64,000 bases of DNA from an uncultured Olleya sp. (GCA_947503885.1 CANNFD010000004.1:1-64000), one strand, 5' to 3'; numbered from the stretch's first letter, positions 34,309 to 43,781 are shown. A program made the numbers and translations. Notes: a model not told the origin generated them from the sequence alone.

Positions 34309-35040
34309 ATGAACTTATTGAAAACTAAACATACATTACAAATCTTTACATTAATTATAGTTGTATTAAATATAGCTTCAATTGCGTTTTTAGATTTTTT
34401 TAGTAGCCAAGTTGTTAACTTGGTATCTAGTGTTTTGTTTTTACTATATTTTTCTTATAATAATATAAAAGACAGGCTGTTAACGGTATTTATTATATTG
34501 TTAATTATTGCAGATGTTTTTGATTTATACTATCTAAAACCCTACATGGTTGAAACTTATACCATGATAAAGCTTTTAGCGCTCTCTATATTAAGTGTAG
34601 TTCTATTTAAAAGACTAAAATCCCAAAAACTAGATAATGCATTTACTGCTTTGTTTTTAGTAATTATATTAATCAACATCTTAATTGGTTATAAAACAAT
34701 CGATGAGGCAGCAAGCGTACTAAATAATAGCCAATTAATTACAATACAAGCATATTGGGTGACCTGTATATTAACGGGGTCATTAGCAGCTAAATACTAT
34801 TTTTTAAACGACTCTAAAAAAGCAGTCTATTTTGTTGTGTTTACTTTTTTATTCATTTTTGCAGATTTAAGTAGCTTTATAGCTAACTTTTTTAAAGTTT
34901 ATTTGTTCTTCTTCTTTGAGCGCATTTTTTACTTTTTAGGCTTTATGTGTTTGGGGTACTATCTGTTTTTCTTCAAAAAAAATGAAAACAAAAAAGCTGT
35001 AGTTTATAATAATAAGCTAAAATCATCTTTAGATAAGTAG
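34309..35040 (+). CDS. Multi-pass membrane protein, possibly YhhN-like
   Basis: The product has 243 residues and about seven to eight hydrophobic helices with short loops. It begins MNLLKTKHTLQIFTLIIVVL and ends in a basic cytoplasmic tail. The helix pattern (DRLLTVFIILLIIADVFDLY, ERIFYFLGFMCLGYYLFFF) resembles the YhhN family (lysoplasmalogenase-like/TMEM86), but no diagnostic residue convinces me. It starts 6 bases after the DUF3078 gene, so the two are probably one transcript. About 225 bases of gene-free sequence follow. Confidence 0.65.
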   Translation: MNLLKTKHTLQIFTLIIVVLNIASIAFLDFFSSQVVNLVSSVLFLLYFSYNNIKDRLLTVFIILLIIADVFDLYYLKPYMVETYTMIKLLALSILSVVLFKRLKSQKLDNAFTALFLVIILINILIGYKTIDEAASVLNNSQLITIQAYWVTCILTGSLAAKYYFLNDSKKAVYFVVFTFLFIFADLSSFIANFFKVYLFFFFERIFYFLGFMCLGYYLFFFKKNENKKAVVYNNKLKSSLDK

Positions 35041-35265
35041 TTGTAACCCCTTGATTCTGTTAGGTTGTTGTTTTATTGAGATAATCAATTTTTATATAAT
35101 TTATTTGTTAACTTTTTTGTGTTGATAAATTTATAAGTCGCTTAATAGTAGTTAGTTGCGATTATTTCTTGTAAACTTTATGATTTTTGTCATGTTTAAA
35201 GTTTAAAATTTTCACGTTCTTTATAACTTCAAATAGAATGTAAATTTTTAAAATTAATCCAAAAT

Positions 35266-37824
35266 ATGCCAACGCAAACACAACCCATTGCAAATCCTAA
35301 AACATATTCACAAGAAGAAGCATTTGAAGCTTCAGTAAAATATTTTAAAGGCGACGATTTAGCTGCTCGCGTTTGGATCAATAAATATGCATTAAAAGAC
35401 TCTGAAGGTAATTTATTTGAGTTGACTCCAAACGATATGCATAACCGAATTGCTAAAGAAATAGCTAGAATCGAATCGCGTTATCCAAATCCATTATCCG
35501 AAAAAGAAATTTTTGACCTTATAAAAGATTTTAAATATATCGTCCCTCAAGGTAGTCCTATGGCAGGAATAGGAAACCCATACCAAATAGCATCTCTATC
35601 TAATTGTTTTGTTATTGGAAATGAAGGTGATTCAGACTCCTATGGAGGGATTATGAAAATTGACCAAGAGCAAGTACAGCTTATGAAGCGTCGTGGTGGA
35701 GTAGGTCATGATTTGTCACACATACGTCCAAAAGGATCAGCAGTTAAAAACTCAGCATTAACATCAACAGGTATTGTTCCTTTTATGGAGCGTTATTCTA
35801 ACTCTACCCGCGAGGTAGCTCAGGATGGACGTCGTGGAGCATTAATGTTATCCGTGTCTATTAATCATCCAGATTCTGAAGATTTTATCGATGCTAAATT
35901 AGAGCAAGGTAAAGTTACGGGAGCAAACGTTTCGGTTAGGATTGATGACGAGTTTATGAAAGCAGTAAAATCAAATTCAACTTACGTTCAGAAATATCCA
36001 ATATTTAGTGATACCCCAAAATTTACTCAAACTATAGAGGCTAATAAAATTTGGAAAAAAATTGTGCATAATGCATGGAAGTCTGCCGAACCTGGAATCT
36101 TATTTTGGGATACTATTATTAATGAGTCAGTGCCAGATTGTTACGCAGATTTAGGGTATAAAACGGTGTCTACTAATCCATGTGGAGAGATTCCTTTATG
36201 TCCTTATGATTCTTGTAGATTGTTAGCAATAAACCTGTTTTCTTATGTAGAAAACCCGTTTACAGATAAAGCAACTTTTAATTTCGAATTATTTAAAAAA
36301 CACATTCATGTGGCACAGCGCATTATGGATGATATTATCGATTTAGAGTTGGAAAAAATTGATGCTATTATTGCAAAAATTGATGCTGATCCAGAAGTAG
36401 ATGAAGTAAAAGCAACCGAAAGAAACCTATGGTTAAATATTCAAAAGAAAGCCAATGAAGGTCGTAGAACAGGAATTGGTATCACAGCTGAAGGAGATAT
36501 GCTTGCTGCTTTAGGTATTAAATACGGAAGTAAAGAAGGAAATGATTTTTCTGTAGAAGTACATAAAACCCTAGGGATTGAAGCATATAGAGCTTCAGTT
36601 TATGCAGCTAAAGACAGAGGTGCTTTTGCTATTTTTGATGCAGACCGCGAAAAAAACAACCCATTTATTCAGCGTTTAAAAGAAGCAGACGACAAGTTGT
36701 ATTACGAAATGTTAGAGCATGGACGTCGTAACATAGCCTTATTAACTATTGCGCCAACAGGGACAACTAGTTTAATGACGCAAACATCTTCTGGGATCGA
36801 GCCTGTTTTTATGCCAGTTTACAAACGTAGAAGAAAAGTAAACCCAAACGATAAGAACGTACGTGTAGATTTTGTAGATGAAGTAGGAGATTCTTGGGAA
36901 GAATATGTGGTTTTTCATCACAGATTTAAACAATGGATGGAAGTTAAGGGGTATGACGTAACTAAAAATTATGACCAAAAAGAATTAGATGCTATTGTTA
37001 AAAAATCGCCTTATTACAAAGCAACATCTAACGATGTAGATTGGATGAGCAAGGTTAGCATGCAAGGAGCGGTACAAAAATGGGTAGACCACTCTATTAG
37101 TGTAACTATTAACTTGCCAAACGATGCAACTGAAGAGTTGGTAGGACAATTATATTTAGAAGCTTGGGAAGCTGGTTGTAAAGGTGTAACGGTATATAGA
37201 GATGGTTCTCGTTCTGGTGTATTAATTTCAAACGAAGAAAAAACAGAAGATGATGCTCAGGAAACTTTAACTGCATTTCCAACAAAACGACCACAAGTAT
37301 TAGAAGCAGACGTGGTTCGTTTTCAAAATAATAAAGAAAAATGGATTGCTTTTATAGGTTTAATTGACGGAAAAGCATACGAAGTATTTACAGGGTTAGT
37401 AGACGACGAAGATGGTATTTTAATACCACGTTGGGTAAATAACGGTGTGATTATTAAAAGCAGAAACGATGATGGTACATCACGTTATGACTTTCAATAT
37501 CAAAATAAAAGAGGTTATAAAACGACTATTGAAGGATTGTCGCATAAATTTAATCCAGAATATTGGAATTATGCTAAATTAATTTCAAGTACGTTACGTC
37601 ATGGAATGCCAATTGATAAAATAGTAGATTTAATTAACAGTCTTCAATTAGATAGCGAGTCTATTAACACTTGGAAAAACGGAGTAGTTAGAGCATTAAA
37701 ACGTTATGTGGAAGATGGTACGCAAGCTAAAGGACAAACCTGTTCTAATTGCAACTCTACTAATTTAATTTACCAAGAAGGTTGTCTTACATGTAAAGAT
37801 TGTGGATCTTCTAAATGTGGATAA
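35266..37824 (+). CDS. nrdJ: Adenosylcobalamin-dependent ribonucleotide reductase (class II)
   Basis: The product has 852 residues. It reduces ribonucleotides to deoxyribonucleotides using a B12-derived radical, without oxygen. Visible are LSNCFVIGNE (C114), the active-site loop STNPCGEIPLC (N304, C306, E308), NIALLTIAPTGTTSLMTQTS (phosphate site), and a C-terminal zinc-ribbon-like segment (residues 826-852) with CSNC, CLTC, CKDCG and CG. Absence of an ATP cone and of any adjacent small subunit fits class II. The 225-base upstream gap has no recognisable cobalamin riboswitch. It links to the BtuF-like and IcmF proteins as the B12-using set of this window. Confidence 0.9.
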   Translation: MPTQTQPIANPKTYSQEEAFEASVKYFKGDDLAARVWINKYALKDSEGNLFELTPNDMHNRIAKEIARIESRYPNPLSEKEIFDLIKDFKYIVPQGSPMAGIGNPYQIASLSNCFVIGNEGDSDSYGGIMKIDQEQVQLMKRRGGVGHDLSHIRPKGSAVKNSALTSTGIVPFMERYSNSTREVAQDGRRGALMLSVSINHPDSEDFIDAKLEQGKVTGANVSVRIDDEFMKAVKSNSTYVQKYPIFSDTPKFTQTIEANKIWKKIVHNAWKSAEPGILFWDTIINESVPDCYADLGYKTVSTNPCGEIPLCPYDSCRLLAINLFSYVENPFTDKATFNFELFKKHIHVAQRIMDDIIDLELEKIDAIIAKIDADPEVDEVKATERNLWLNIQKKANEGRRTGIGITAEGDMLAALGIKYGSKEGNDFSVEVHKTLGIEAYRASVYAAKDRGAFAIFDADREKNNPFIQRLKEADDKLYYEMLEHGRRNIALLTIAPTGTTSLMTQTSSGIEPVFMPVYKRRRKVNPNDKNVRVDFVDEVGDSWEEYVVFHHRFKQWMEVKGYDVTKNYDQKELDAIVKKSPYYKATSNDVDWMSKVSMQGAVQKWVDHSISVTINLPNDATEELVGQLYLEAWEAGCKGVTVYRDGSRSGVLISNEEKTEDDAQETLTAFPTKRPQVLEADVVRFQNNKEKWIAFIGLIDGKAYEVFTGLVDDEDGILIPRWVNNGVIIKSRNDDGTSRYDFQYQNKRGYKTTIEGLSHKFNPEYWNYAKLISSTLRHGMPIDKIVDLINSLQLDSESINTWKNGVVRALKRYVEDGTQAKGQTCSNCNSTNLIYQEGCLTCKDCGSSKCG

Positions 37825-37846
37825 ACAAAGTATTATAAAGCAAAAT

Positions 37847-37877
37847 AAAAAAGGAAGTCGTAAAGGCTTCCTTTTTT
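37847..37877. terminator. Bidirectional terminator between nrdJ and the ABC ATPase gene
   Basis: Arms AAAAAAGGAAG (37847-37857) and CTTCCTTTTTT (37867-37877) pair around a 9-base loop. The right arm touches the stop codon of the minus-strand gene. Confidence 0.82.
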
Positions 37878-38539
37878 TATTCTATAGTTTTTGGACTTAA
37901 ATAGTTGTAATCTTCAAGCTCATTTAAATTATTAATTAATTTTGAGCAACCATTTTTTATTAAATAAATAGTGTCAGAAATCTCGATAACCTCTCTGTAT
38001 CTATGATCGGTTAATATAATGGCTTTATGTGCTTTTTCTATTGTAATTAAAGTTTGAATCTTTTCTATGTATAATGGTGCAACACCATTAAAAGGTTCGT
38101 CTAACAATACAATTTTAGCCTCTTTTTTTAAAATTAAATATATTTCGATAACCCGACGTTCTCCACCGGACAAAGTATTTATAGCTTTGTTTTTAAATTG
38201 TTTAAACTCTGGGAAATCATTTAAAAAAACAATCCAATTAACTTTAAGTAATTTAAATAATGCCCCTACTTTAGCTCTGTTTGGGGTAAAATTATACTGC
38301 GGTAAAAAAGCAGCCAACTGTGTTAAAAACAATGGTTTTAATAAAGGTTTATTGTTTATTCTTACTTGGCTGTATTTCGCGTTAAGCGTACCAAACGTAA
38401 TGTTTAAAATACAACTTTTACCACAACCGTTGCTACCAAGTAGGCTTGTTGTTTGTCCAGCTTCAGCCTTTATATAAATACCATTTAATATGCGTTTATC
38501 TTTAAAGTAAAGCGCTATGTTGTTTATTTCAAAAATCAA
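37877..38539 (-). CDS. ABC transporter ATP-binding protein, orphan type
   Basis: The product is a 220-residue single nucleotide-binding domain with Walker A GSNGCGKSC, Q-loop FLPQYN, signature TLSGGERRVIE, Walker B IVLLDEPFNG and switch histidine ILTDHRYRE. The D-loop follows as GVAPL, in place of the usual S-A-L-D. The tail is closest in feel to LptB/LivG-like domains. The only candidate partner is the 97-residue membrane protein encoded 6 bases upstream on the same strand. What is moved is unknown. Confidence 0.85.
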   Translation of the reverse strand: MIFEINNIALYFKDKRILNGIYIKAEAGQTTSLLGSNGCGKSCILNITFGTLNAKYSQVRINNKPLLKPLFLTQLAAFLPQYNFTPNRAKVGALFKLLKVNWIVFLNDFPEFKQFKNKAINTLSGGERRVIEIYLILKKEAKIVLLDEPFNGVAPLYIEKIQTLITIEKAHKAIILTDHRYREVIEISDTIYLIKNGCSKLINNLNELEDYNYLSPKTIE

Positions 38540-38545
38540 ATTAGC

Positions 38546-38839
38546 TTATATAAATTGGTTTATAATACTCAAAAATGTAATTGTAAGTATTGCATCAATA
38601 AAATATAAGATGCTAAATAATTTAAAATCAGAGATGCCTAGGTTTTTAAAAAAGGTTAATTTTTGTTTTGCATCAGTTTCAGATACCAAATAAAACAATA
38701 AAATTACCAAAAATAACTTGGTTAATAATGCAACGATTATATTAGAACTTCCGGTAATTAATAGTAAAATATTAATTCCAAAAGACCATAACGCAAACGT
38801 GCGATAATAGTAAAGTATGGCAAATAACTGGTTTATCAT
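38546..38839 (-). CDS. Small membrane protein paired with the ABC ATPase
   Basis: The product has 97 residues and three hydrophobic segments (about 15-30, 33-52, 75-94), beginning MINQLFAILYYYRTFALWSF. No family recognised. It lies 6 bases upstream of the ABC ATPase gene on the same strand, so it is probably the membrane partner or a regulator of it. It is much smaller than a normal ABC permease, and no long transporter gene is nearby. Confidence 0.65.
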   Translation of the reverse strand: MINQLFAILYYYRTFALWSFGINILLLITGSSNIIVALLTKLFLVILLFYLVSETDAKQKLTFFKNLGISDFKLFSILYFIDAILTITFLSIINQFI

Positions 38840-38898
38840 GTAGTCCTAACGTTAAAAACCGGCTAATATTTTAATTGTAAGCAAACGACTATAAAGTA

Positions 38899-38927
38899 TT
38901 GCAAATTCATAAATTATCGTATTTTTG
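38899..38927 (+). promoter_or_regulatory. prfA promoter
   Basis: TTG (38899-38901), an 18-base spacer and TATTTTTG (38920-38927) lie 20 bases before the ATG. Confidence 0.65.
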
Positions 38928-38947
38928 TTTCACAATTTTAGAAGCAG

Positions 38948-40024
38948 ATGTTAGAGAAGTTACAAATAGTAAAGCAACGTTTTGATGAGGTAAGCGATTT
39001 AATTATCCAACCAGATATTATTACAGATCAAAAACGTTATGTAGAGCTTAACAAAGAATACAAGGATTTACGCCTTTTAATGGATAAACGTGAGCTATAT
39101 TTAGAGCTTACAGAAAACTTGAAAGAAGCGGAAGCAATTATTGCAGATGGTAGTGATGATGAGATGGTCGAAATGGCTAAAATGCAATACGAAGAAGCTA
39201 AAGAAGGGATTCCTAAATTAGAAGACGAGATTAGAGTAATGTTAATACCTAAAGATCCTCAAGATTCTAAAAACGCAGTAATGGAGTTGCGTGCAGGAAC
39301 AGGAGGGGATGAAGCTAGTATATTTGCTGGTGATTTATTTAGAATGTATACTAAGTATTGCGAGGGTAGAGGCTGGAAAGTAGATACTGTAGATTATAGC
39401 GAAGGGACTAATGGTGGTTTTAAAGAAATCCAATTTGAAGTTACTGGAGATGATGTTTACGGAACTTTAAAGTTTGAAGCTGGTGTACACCGTGTGCAGC
39501 GTGTCCCTCAAACCGAAACACAAGGTCGTGTGCATACTAGTGCTGCAACCGTAATGGTATTTCCGGAAGCAGAAGAGTTTGATGTAGAAATCAACCCTAA
39601 GGATGTAAGAGTTGACTTTTTCTGTTCTTCTGGACCAGGAGGACAATCGGTAAACACAACCTATTCTGCGGTGCGTTTAACGCACATTCCAACGGGATTG
39701 GTAGCACAATGTCAAGATCAAAAATCGCAGCATAAAAACAAAGAAAAAGCCTTTAAAGTATTACGATCGCGTTTATACGATATGGAATTGGCTAAGAAAA
39801 ACGAAGAGGACGCAGCATTACGTGGTACAATGGTAACCTCAGGAGATAGAAGTGCTAAGATCAGAACTTATAACTACTCTCAAGGACGTGTAACTGATCA
39901 CAGAATTGGATTAACTTTATACGATTTACAAAATATTGTAAATGGAGATATCCAAAAAATTATTGACGAATTACAACTAGCAGATAATACAGAAAAATTA
40001 AAAGCTAGTGACCAACATATTTAA
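38948..40024 (+). CDS. prfA: Peptide chain release factor 1
   Basis: The product is a 358-residue class I release factor that reads UAA and UAG. The N-terminal coiled coil is followed by [20 protein letters not shown], the codon-recognition region around [18 protein letters not shown], and the catalytic loop [11 protein letters not shown] (GGQ at 231-233), where Q233 is normally methylated. The C-terminus [15 protein letters not shown] is canonical. A terminator follows, then pyrF. Confidence 0.96.
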   Translation: MLEKLQIVKQRFDEVSDLIIQPDIITDQKRYVELNKEYKDLRLLMDKRELYLELTENLKEAEAIIADGSDDEMVEMAKMQYEEAKEGIPKLEDEIRVMLIPKDPQDSKNAVMELRAGTGGDEASIFAGDLFRMYTKYCEGRGWKVDTVDYSEGTNGGFKEIQFEVTGDDVYGTLKFEAGVHRVQRVPQTETQGRVHTSAATVMVFPEAEEFDVEINPKDVRVDFFCSSGPGGQSVNTTYSAVRLTHIPTGLVAQCQDQKSQHKNKEKAFKVLRSRLYDMELAKKNEEDAALRGTMVTSGDRSAKIRTYNYSQGRVTDHRIGLTLYDLQNIVNGDIQKIIDELQLADNTEKLKASDQHI

Positions 40025-40028
40025 TAAC

Positions 40029-40054
40029 AAGCCTCTTTTTTTGAGGCTTTTTTT
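40029..40054 (+). terminator. Terminator of prfA
   Basis: Arms AAGCCTC (40029-40035) and GAGGCTT (40043-40049) enclose a T7 loop and run into T. It ends 6 bases before the pyrF ATG, so pyrF may depend on partial read-through. Confidence 0.82.
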
Positions 40055-40059
40055 ATAGC

Positions 40060-40875
40060 ATGACAACACAACAACTAACAGATCAAATTATAAAAAAGAA
40101 GTCTTTTCTTTGTATAGGATTAGACGTCGACTTAAATAAAATACCAAAACATTTATTAGAAACTGAAGATCCTATTTTTCAGTTTAATAAAGCAATTATA
40201 GATGCAACACACCACTTATGTGTAGCCTATAAACCAAACACTGCGTTTTATGAAGCTTATGGATTAAAAGGTTGGAAAGCGTTAGAAAAAACGATTAAGT
40301 ATCTAAATAAAAATCATCCTGAGATTTTTACCATTGCGGATGCAAAACGAGGAGATATTGGTAACACAAGTACGATGTATGCTAAAGCCTTTTTTGAAGA
40401 CTTAGCGTTTGATAGTGTTACTGTTGCCCCATATATGGGAAAAGACTCGGTAGAGCCATTTTTAGCTTTTAATAATAAGCATACTATAATGTTGGCTTTG
40501 ACATCTAATCAAGGCGCTTTTGATTTTCAAACTAAACAAGTTGATGGAAAAGAATTGTACAAGCAAGTTTTAGAAACATCTAAAACATGGCAAAATTCTG
40601 AAAATTTAATGTATGTAGTTGGAGCAACTAAAGCAGAGTATTTTACCGAAATTAGAAAAATTGTACCTAATAGTTTTTTACTTGTGCCAGGTGTTGGTGC
40701 GCAAGGAGGAAACCTGCAGGATGTTTGTAAATACGGTATGAGTGATAATGTCGGGTTGCTAATAAACTCTTCTAGAGGAATTATTTATGCTTCAAACAAT
40801 ATAGATTTTGCACAAGCAGCAGCAGATAGTGCTAAAGCGTTGCAGGAGCAAATGGAAGTGATTTTGAATAATTAG
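40060..40875 (+). CDS. pyrF: Orotidine-5'-phosphate decarboxylase, type 2
   Basis: The product is a 271-residue TIM barrel that makes UMP from OMP. Signatures are [58 protein letters not shown] (catalytic D-x-K-R-x-D-I), VVGATKAEY and [11 protein letters not shown]. The length and the KRGDI context define the longer type 2 subgroup. It follows prfA by 35 bases across a hairpin and precedes the BtuF-like gene by 15 bases. Confidence 0.94.
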   Translation: MTTQQLTDQIIKKKSFLCIGLDVDLNKIPKHLLETEDPIFQFNKAIIDATHHLCVAYKPNTAFYEAYGLKGWKALEKTIKYLNKNHPEIFTIADAKRGDIGNTSTMYAKAFFEDLAFDSVTVAPYMGKDSVEPFLAFNNKHTIMLALTSNQGAFDFQTKQVDGKELYKQVLETSKTWQNSENLMYVVGATKAEYFTEIRKIVPNSFLLVPGVGAQGGNLQDVCKYGMSDNVGLLINSSRGIIYASNNIDFAQAAADSAKALQEQMEVILNN

Positions 40876-40890
40876 AGTTAGCATTTTTTA

Positions 40891-41682
40891 ATGATACTTA
40901 AAGACCAAATAGGAAACACAATAAAATTAAATTCGATTCCAAAACGAATAGTCTCATTAGTACCTTCTCAAACCGAGCTATTGTTTGATTTAGGGCTTGA
41001 AGATTCTGTCATTGGTATCACAAAATTTTGTGTTCATCCAATTCATTTTAAAAAAACTAAGCAAGTTGTTGGAGGGACTAAACAGATTAATCTTGATAAG
41101 ATTAAAGTGTTAAATCCTGATATCATTCTGTGTAATAAAGAAGAAAACACAGAAGCTATTGTTAAGGCTTGTCAAGACATTTGTCCCGTACACGTGTCTG
41201 ATATTATAACAATCGATGATTGTTTAGATATGATTACTCAGTACGGTCAAATCTTTGAAAAAAAAGTTGTAGCACAACAACTTAATAATACTATTGCTTC
41301 AAATTTAAAACAGTTTCAAGAGTTTATTAAAGATAAACCAACTTTAAAAGTGGCTTATTTTATATGGAAAAAGCCTTGGATGGTTGCAGCAAATGGTACG
41401 TTTATCAACCATCTATTGCAGATAAATAAGCTGGAAAATAGTTATGCTAATCAAAACCGTTATCCAGAAGTTGATATTGTAAAATTAAAAGAAGACAATA
41501 ATCTAGATGTAATCTTGCTTTCAAGTGAGCCTTACCCGTTTACAGAAACGCATATTCAAGAAATTAAGAGTATTACAAACCAAACAAAAACCATTTTAGT
41601 TGACGGTGAATATTTTTCATGGTATGGTTCAAGGCTAAGTGATGCCTTTATCTATTTTAAAAAATTAAGAGACCAATTTTAA
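40891..41682 (+). CDS. BtuF-like metal-chelate/cobalamin binding protein without signal peptide
   Basis: The product is a 263-residue helical-backbone periplasmic binding protein of the BtuF/FhuD type: IPKRIVSLVPSQTELLFDLG, VIGITKFCVHP, VVGGTKQINLDKIKVLNPD, AYFIWKKPWMVAANGTFINH and ILVDGEYFSWYGSRL. The ORF begins directly with the mature domain (MILKDQIGNTIKLNSIPKRI), with no signal peptide or lipobox, and no upstream in-frame extension is evident. It may therefore be cytoplasmic or use another export route. B12 binding is plausible because nrdJ and icmF flank the region, but the ligand is not proven. Confidence 0.8.
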   Translation: MILKDQIGNTIKLNSIPKRIVSLVPSQTELLFDLGLEDSVIGITKFCVHPIHFKKTKQVVGGTKQINLDKIKVLNPDIILCNKEENTEAIVKACQDICPVHVSDIITIDDCLDMITQYGQIFEKKVVAQQLNNTIASNLKQFQEFIKDKPTLKVAYFIWKKPWMVAANGTFINHLLQINKLENSYANQNRYPEVDIVKLKEDNNLDVILLSSEPYPFTETHIQEIKSITNQTKTILVDGEYFSWYGSRLSDAFIYFKKLRDQF

Positions 41683-41684
41683 TT

Positions 41685-41861
41685 TTAACTCACTAAGTAG
41701 TGTAGCTTATTAAGCTTATCTAAAACTTTTATAGCTTTAAAAGCAGAAACATCGCTAGCCTCGTGATCGGTATGTCGTAAATTATAAGATTGCTCTATTA
41801 ATTGCTTGTAACGTTTATTAAGTTTCTTTTTGTCTTTTTTAAGCAGATCTCTACGGTTCAT
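41685..41861 (-). CDS. Small charged protein, 58 residues (Lacal_2735-like)
   Basis: The ATG at 41861 opens 58 codons ending TAA at 41685. The product is MNRRDLLKKDKKKLNKRYKQ followed by LIEQSYNLRHTDHEASDVSA, ending LNKLHYLVS. It is very basic at the N-terminus and helical. The pattern K-x-L-x-K-x-Y-x-x-L-x-E-x-x-x-L-x-x-x-(D/N) then A-x-x-(V/I)-L-x-x-(I/L) resembles the short flavobacterial Lacal_2735 family, of unknown function. It is convergent with the BtuF-like gene, with stops 2 bases apart. Confidence 0.6.
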   Translation of the reverse strand: MNRRDLLKKDKKKLNKRYKQLIEQSYNLRHTDHEASDVSAFKAIKVLDKLNKLHYLVS

Positions 41862-42006
41862 TTTGTCTTAGGTTTTGGTTTTCAGACAATTAAATTAATT
41901 ATTTTTATTTAAATAAAAAAATAATTTTCTAAAACCTTTTAAAATAAAAATGGGGCTTTTTTAAATTTTAAAAAGCCCCACTTTATATAATTTATTATAA
42001 CAAAAA
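41862..42006. other. Gap between the small protein gene and the DUF4197 gene
   Basis: It is AT-rich and holds only the DUF4197 terminator (41941-41980). No gene is seen. Confidence 0.5.
41941..41980 (-). terminator. Terminator of the DUF4197 gene
   Basis: Arms TGGGGCTTTTT (41951-41961) and AAAAAGCCCCA (41970-41980) pair. Read on the minus strand a T-rich tract follows, 26 bases past the DUF4197 stop. Confidence 0.85.
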
Positions 42007-42705
42007 TTAATCCTGCAAAGCAAAAACCTTTTGCAATAAAGCGGTACCTCTAGCGCTAACTTTAGTTCTAATTTCTTGCTCTTCTACAGCAATCATAGTA
42101 TACACACCTTTTAAAGCCTCACCAGTAACATAATCTGTTAAATCAGGGTTGACATTACTAGTAAAAGGTATTGAGTTGTATTTGTTAATAAGATTTTCCC
42201 ATATTTGGTCAGCACCTACTTTACTAAAAGAGTTTTTTATAACCGGGTTAAATTTGTCATATAATGCAGTTTGTGTTTTTGACTTTAAATAGTCGGTAGC
42301 AGCATCATTATTTCCTAAAAGGATATTTTTAGCATCATTAAAAGTAATCTCCTTTACAGCATTAACAAAAATAGGTGTTGCTTCTCCAACAGCATCTTCA
42401 GCAGCTCTGTTTAATACTTTTAGACCTTCATCAGCCAAATTACTTAAACCTATATCTCGTAAAGCTTTATCAACTTTCTGTAATTCTTCTGGAAGTAATA
42501 TTTTTACCAATTCGTTTTTAAAAAAACCATCAGTTTCAGTCAATTTAGCAACCTGCTTATCAATACCTAAATCTAAAGCTTCACGAAGTCCGTTAGCAAT
42601 ATCAAGTTCGCTAATTCCCCCTTGAGGTAATTGGTTTACTACTTGTTGTAATTCTGCGCAAGCAGTAAAATTTAAAAGAATAACTAAGGCTAATATTTTT
42701 TTCAT
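42007..42705 (-). CDS. DUF4197 lipoprotein
   Basis: The product has 232 residues. The signal peptide ends NFTAC (Cys16), indicating a lipoprotein. The mature part is all-helical: ISELDIANGLREALDLGIDK, LLPEELQKVDKALRDIGLSN, ALYDKFNPVIKNSFSKVGAD, DYVTGEALKGVYTMIAVEEQ. This is DUF4197, found in Bacteroidetes and proteobacteria, of unknown function and periplasmic or membrane-anchored. It is monocistronic; upstream lies repeat element copy C. Confidence 0.85.
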   Translation of the reverse strand: MKKILALVILLNFTACAELQQVVNQLPQGGISELDIANGLREALDLGIDKQVAKLTETDGFFKNELVKILLPEELQKVDKALRDIGLSNLADEGLKVLNRAAEDAVGEATPIFVNAVKEITFNDAKNILLGNNDAATDYLKSKTQTALYDKFNPVIKNSFSKVGADQIWENLINKYNSIPFTSNVNPDLTDYVTGEALKGVYTMIAVEEQEIRTKVSARGTALLQKVFALQD

Positions 42706-42743
42706 GATCTATAATTTATAATTGCAAATATACTTATAATTAT

Positions 42744-42827
42744 GGCGTGTTTTTTAAAACAAAAACCGCGTTTTCCGTTATATCTTTTTGAGAAAAACAA
42801 AAAGGATGCCACTTCAACCGCTCACGC
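42744..42827 (+). repeat. Intergenic inverted-repeat element, copy C (degenerate left end)
   Basis: CCGCGTTTTCCGTTATATC, then TTTTTGAGAAAAACAAAAAG, GATGCCACTTCAACCGCTCACGC. The core TTCCGTTATATCTTTTT and GGATGCCACT match copy B base for base, while the left end (GGCGTG) and right end (CTCACGC) have diverged. It lies between the DUF4197 start and the purU stop. Confidence 0.65.
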
Positions 42828-42836
42828 AAATAGTAA

Positions 42837-43691
42837 CTACGAGAAAATAACTGTTTTATTATTATAAACCATTACTTTACGTTTAATATGTAGTTTAATT
42901 GCATTGGCTAAAACAATTTTTTCTAAATCACGACCTTTAGCAATTAAGTCTTCAATAGCATGCGTGTGTGATACTCTAGTAACATCTTGTTCTATAATTG
43001 GTCCTGCGTCAAGCGCTTCGGTTACATAATGACTAGTAGCACCAATAATTTTTACGCCACGTTTATAGGCGTTATGATAAGGTTTTGCGCCAACAAAAGC
43101 AGGTAAAAAAGAATGATGGATGTTAATCACCTTGTTTGGATATTGACTAATCACTTTGCTAGTTACTATTTGCATATAACGGGCTAAAACTATAAAATTA
43201 ATACCATGTGCTTTACAAAGTTTAAGTTGCTGTTCTTCAGCTTTATGTTTAGTGTCTTTTGTAACAGGAATATGGTAAAATGGTATATTAAAACTATCTG
43301 CAATAGGTTTTAATGTGTTATGATTGCTAATAATAAATGGGATTTCAACATTCAACTCTCCAGAGTTATAACGCCCTAAAATATCATATAAGCAATGCTC
43401 ATATTTAGATACAAATACAGCCATTTTAGGCTGGTCTCCATCTGCATAAATTCGCCATTTCATTTTAAATTTATCTGCTAAATTTAGTTTAAAGGTTGTC
43501 TTAAAGTTTTCTATATTAAAGGCAGTGGTTTCAAACTCACTCTCTAACCGCATAAAAAAGATATTTTGTTCACTATCAACATGTTGGTCTATGTAAATAA
43601 TGTTACCATAATTTTTAGCAATAAAATTTGTGACACTTGCAATAATTCCGGATTGGTCATTGCAATTTATAAGGATGGTTAACTTGTTCAT
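42837..43691 (-). CDS. purU: Formyltetrahydrofolate deformylase
   Basis: The product has 284 residues. An N-terminal ACT domain (about 1-80: TILINCNDQSGIIASVTNFI) is followed by a formyl-transferase-fold hydrolase domain with MAVFVSKYEHCLYDIL, VIISNH-type SNHNTLKPIADSF, LARYMQIVTSKVISQYPNKV, INIHHSFLPAFVGAKPYHNA and IGATSHYVTEALDAGPIIEQ. The catalytic N-H-D set is N in ISNHN, H in IHHSFLP and D in LDAGPII. It splits 10-formyl-THF to THF and formate, supplying formate for PurT or balancing the C1 pool. It is divergent from icmF. Confidence 0.94.
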   Translation of the reverse strand: MNKLTILINCNDQSGIIASVTNFIAKNYGNIIYIDQHVDSEQNIFFMRLESEFETTAFNIENFKTTFKLNLADKFKMKWRIYADGDQPKMAVFVSKYEHCLYDILGRYNSGELNVEIPFIISNHNTLKPIADSFNIPFYHIPVTKDTKHKAEEQQLKLCKAHGINFIVLARYMQIVTSKVISQYPNKVINIHHSFLPAFVGAKPYHNAYKRGVKIIGATSHYVTEALDAGPIIEQDVTRVSHTHAIEDLIAKGRDLEKIVLANAIKLHIKRKVMVYNNKTVIFS

Positions 43692-43781
43692 TTACAATTA
43701 GTATTAGTTACTAAATTACTCTAAAAACAGCATAATAGTTTTTTGTTTTTAACTTTTAGATAATTAAAGATTATATAGCAA

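Noticed and set aside
35041-35265. Cobalamin riboswitch upstream of the B12-dependent reductase
   Set aside because: No B12-box-like conserved core or suitable stems were seen in the 225 bases.
40876-40890. Separate promoter for the BtuF-like gene
   Set aside because: Fifteen bases only and no TAnnTTTG; the gene is more likely read from pyrF.
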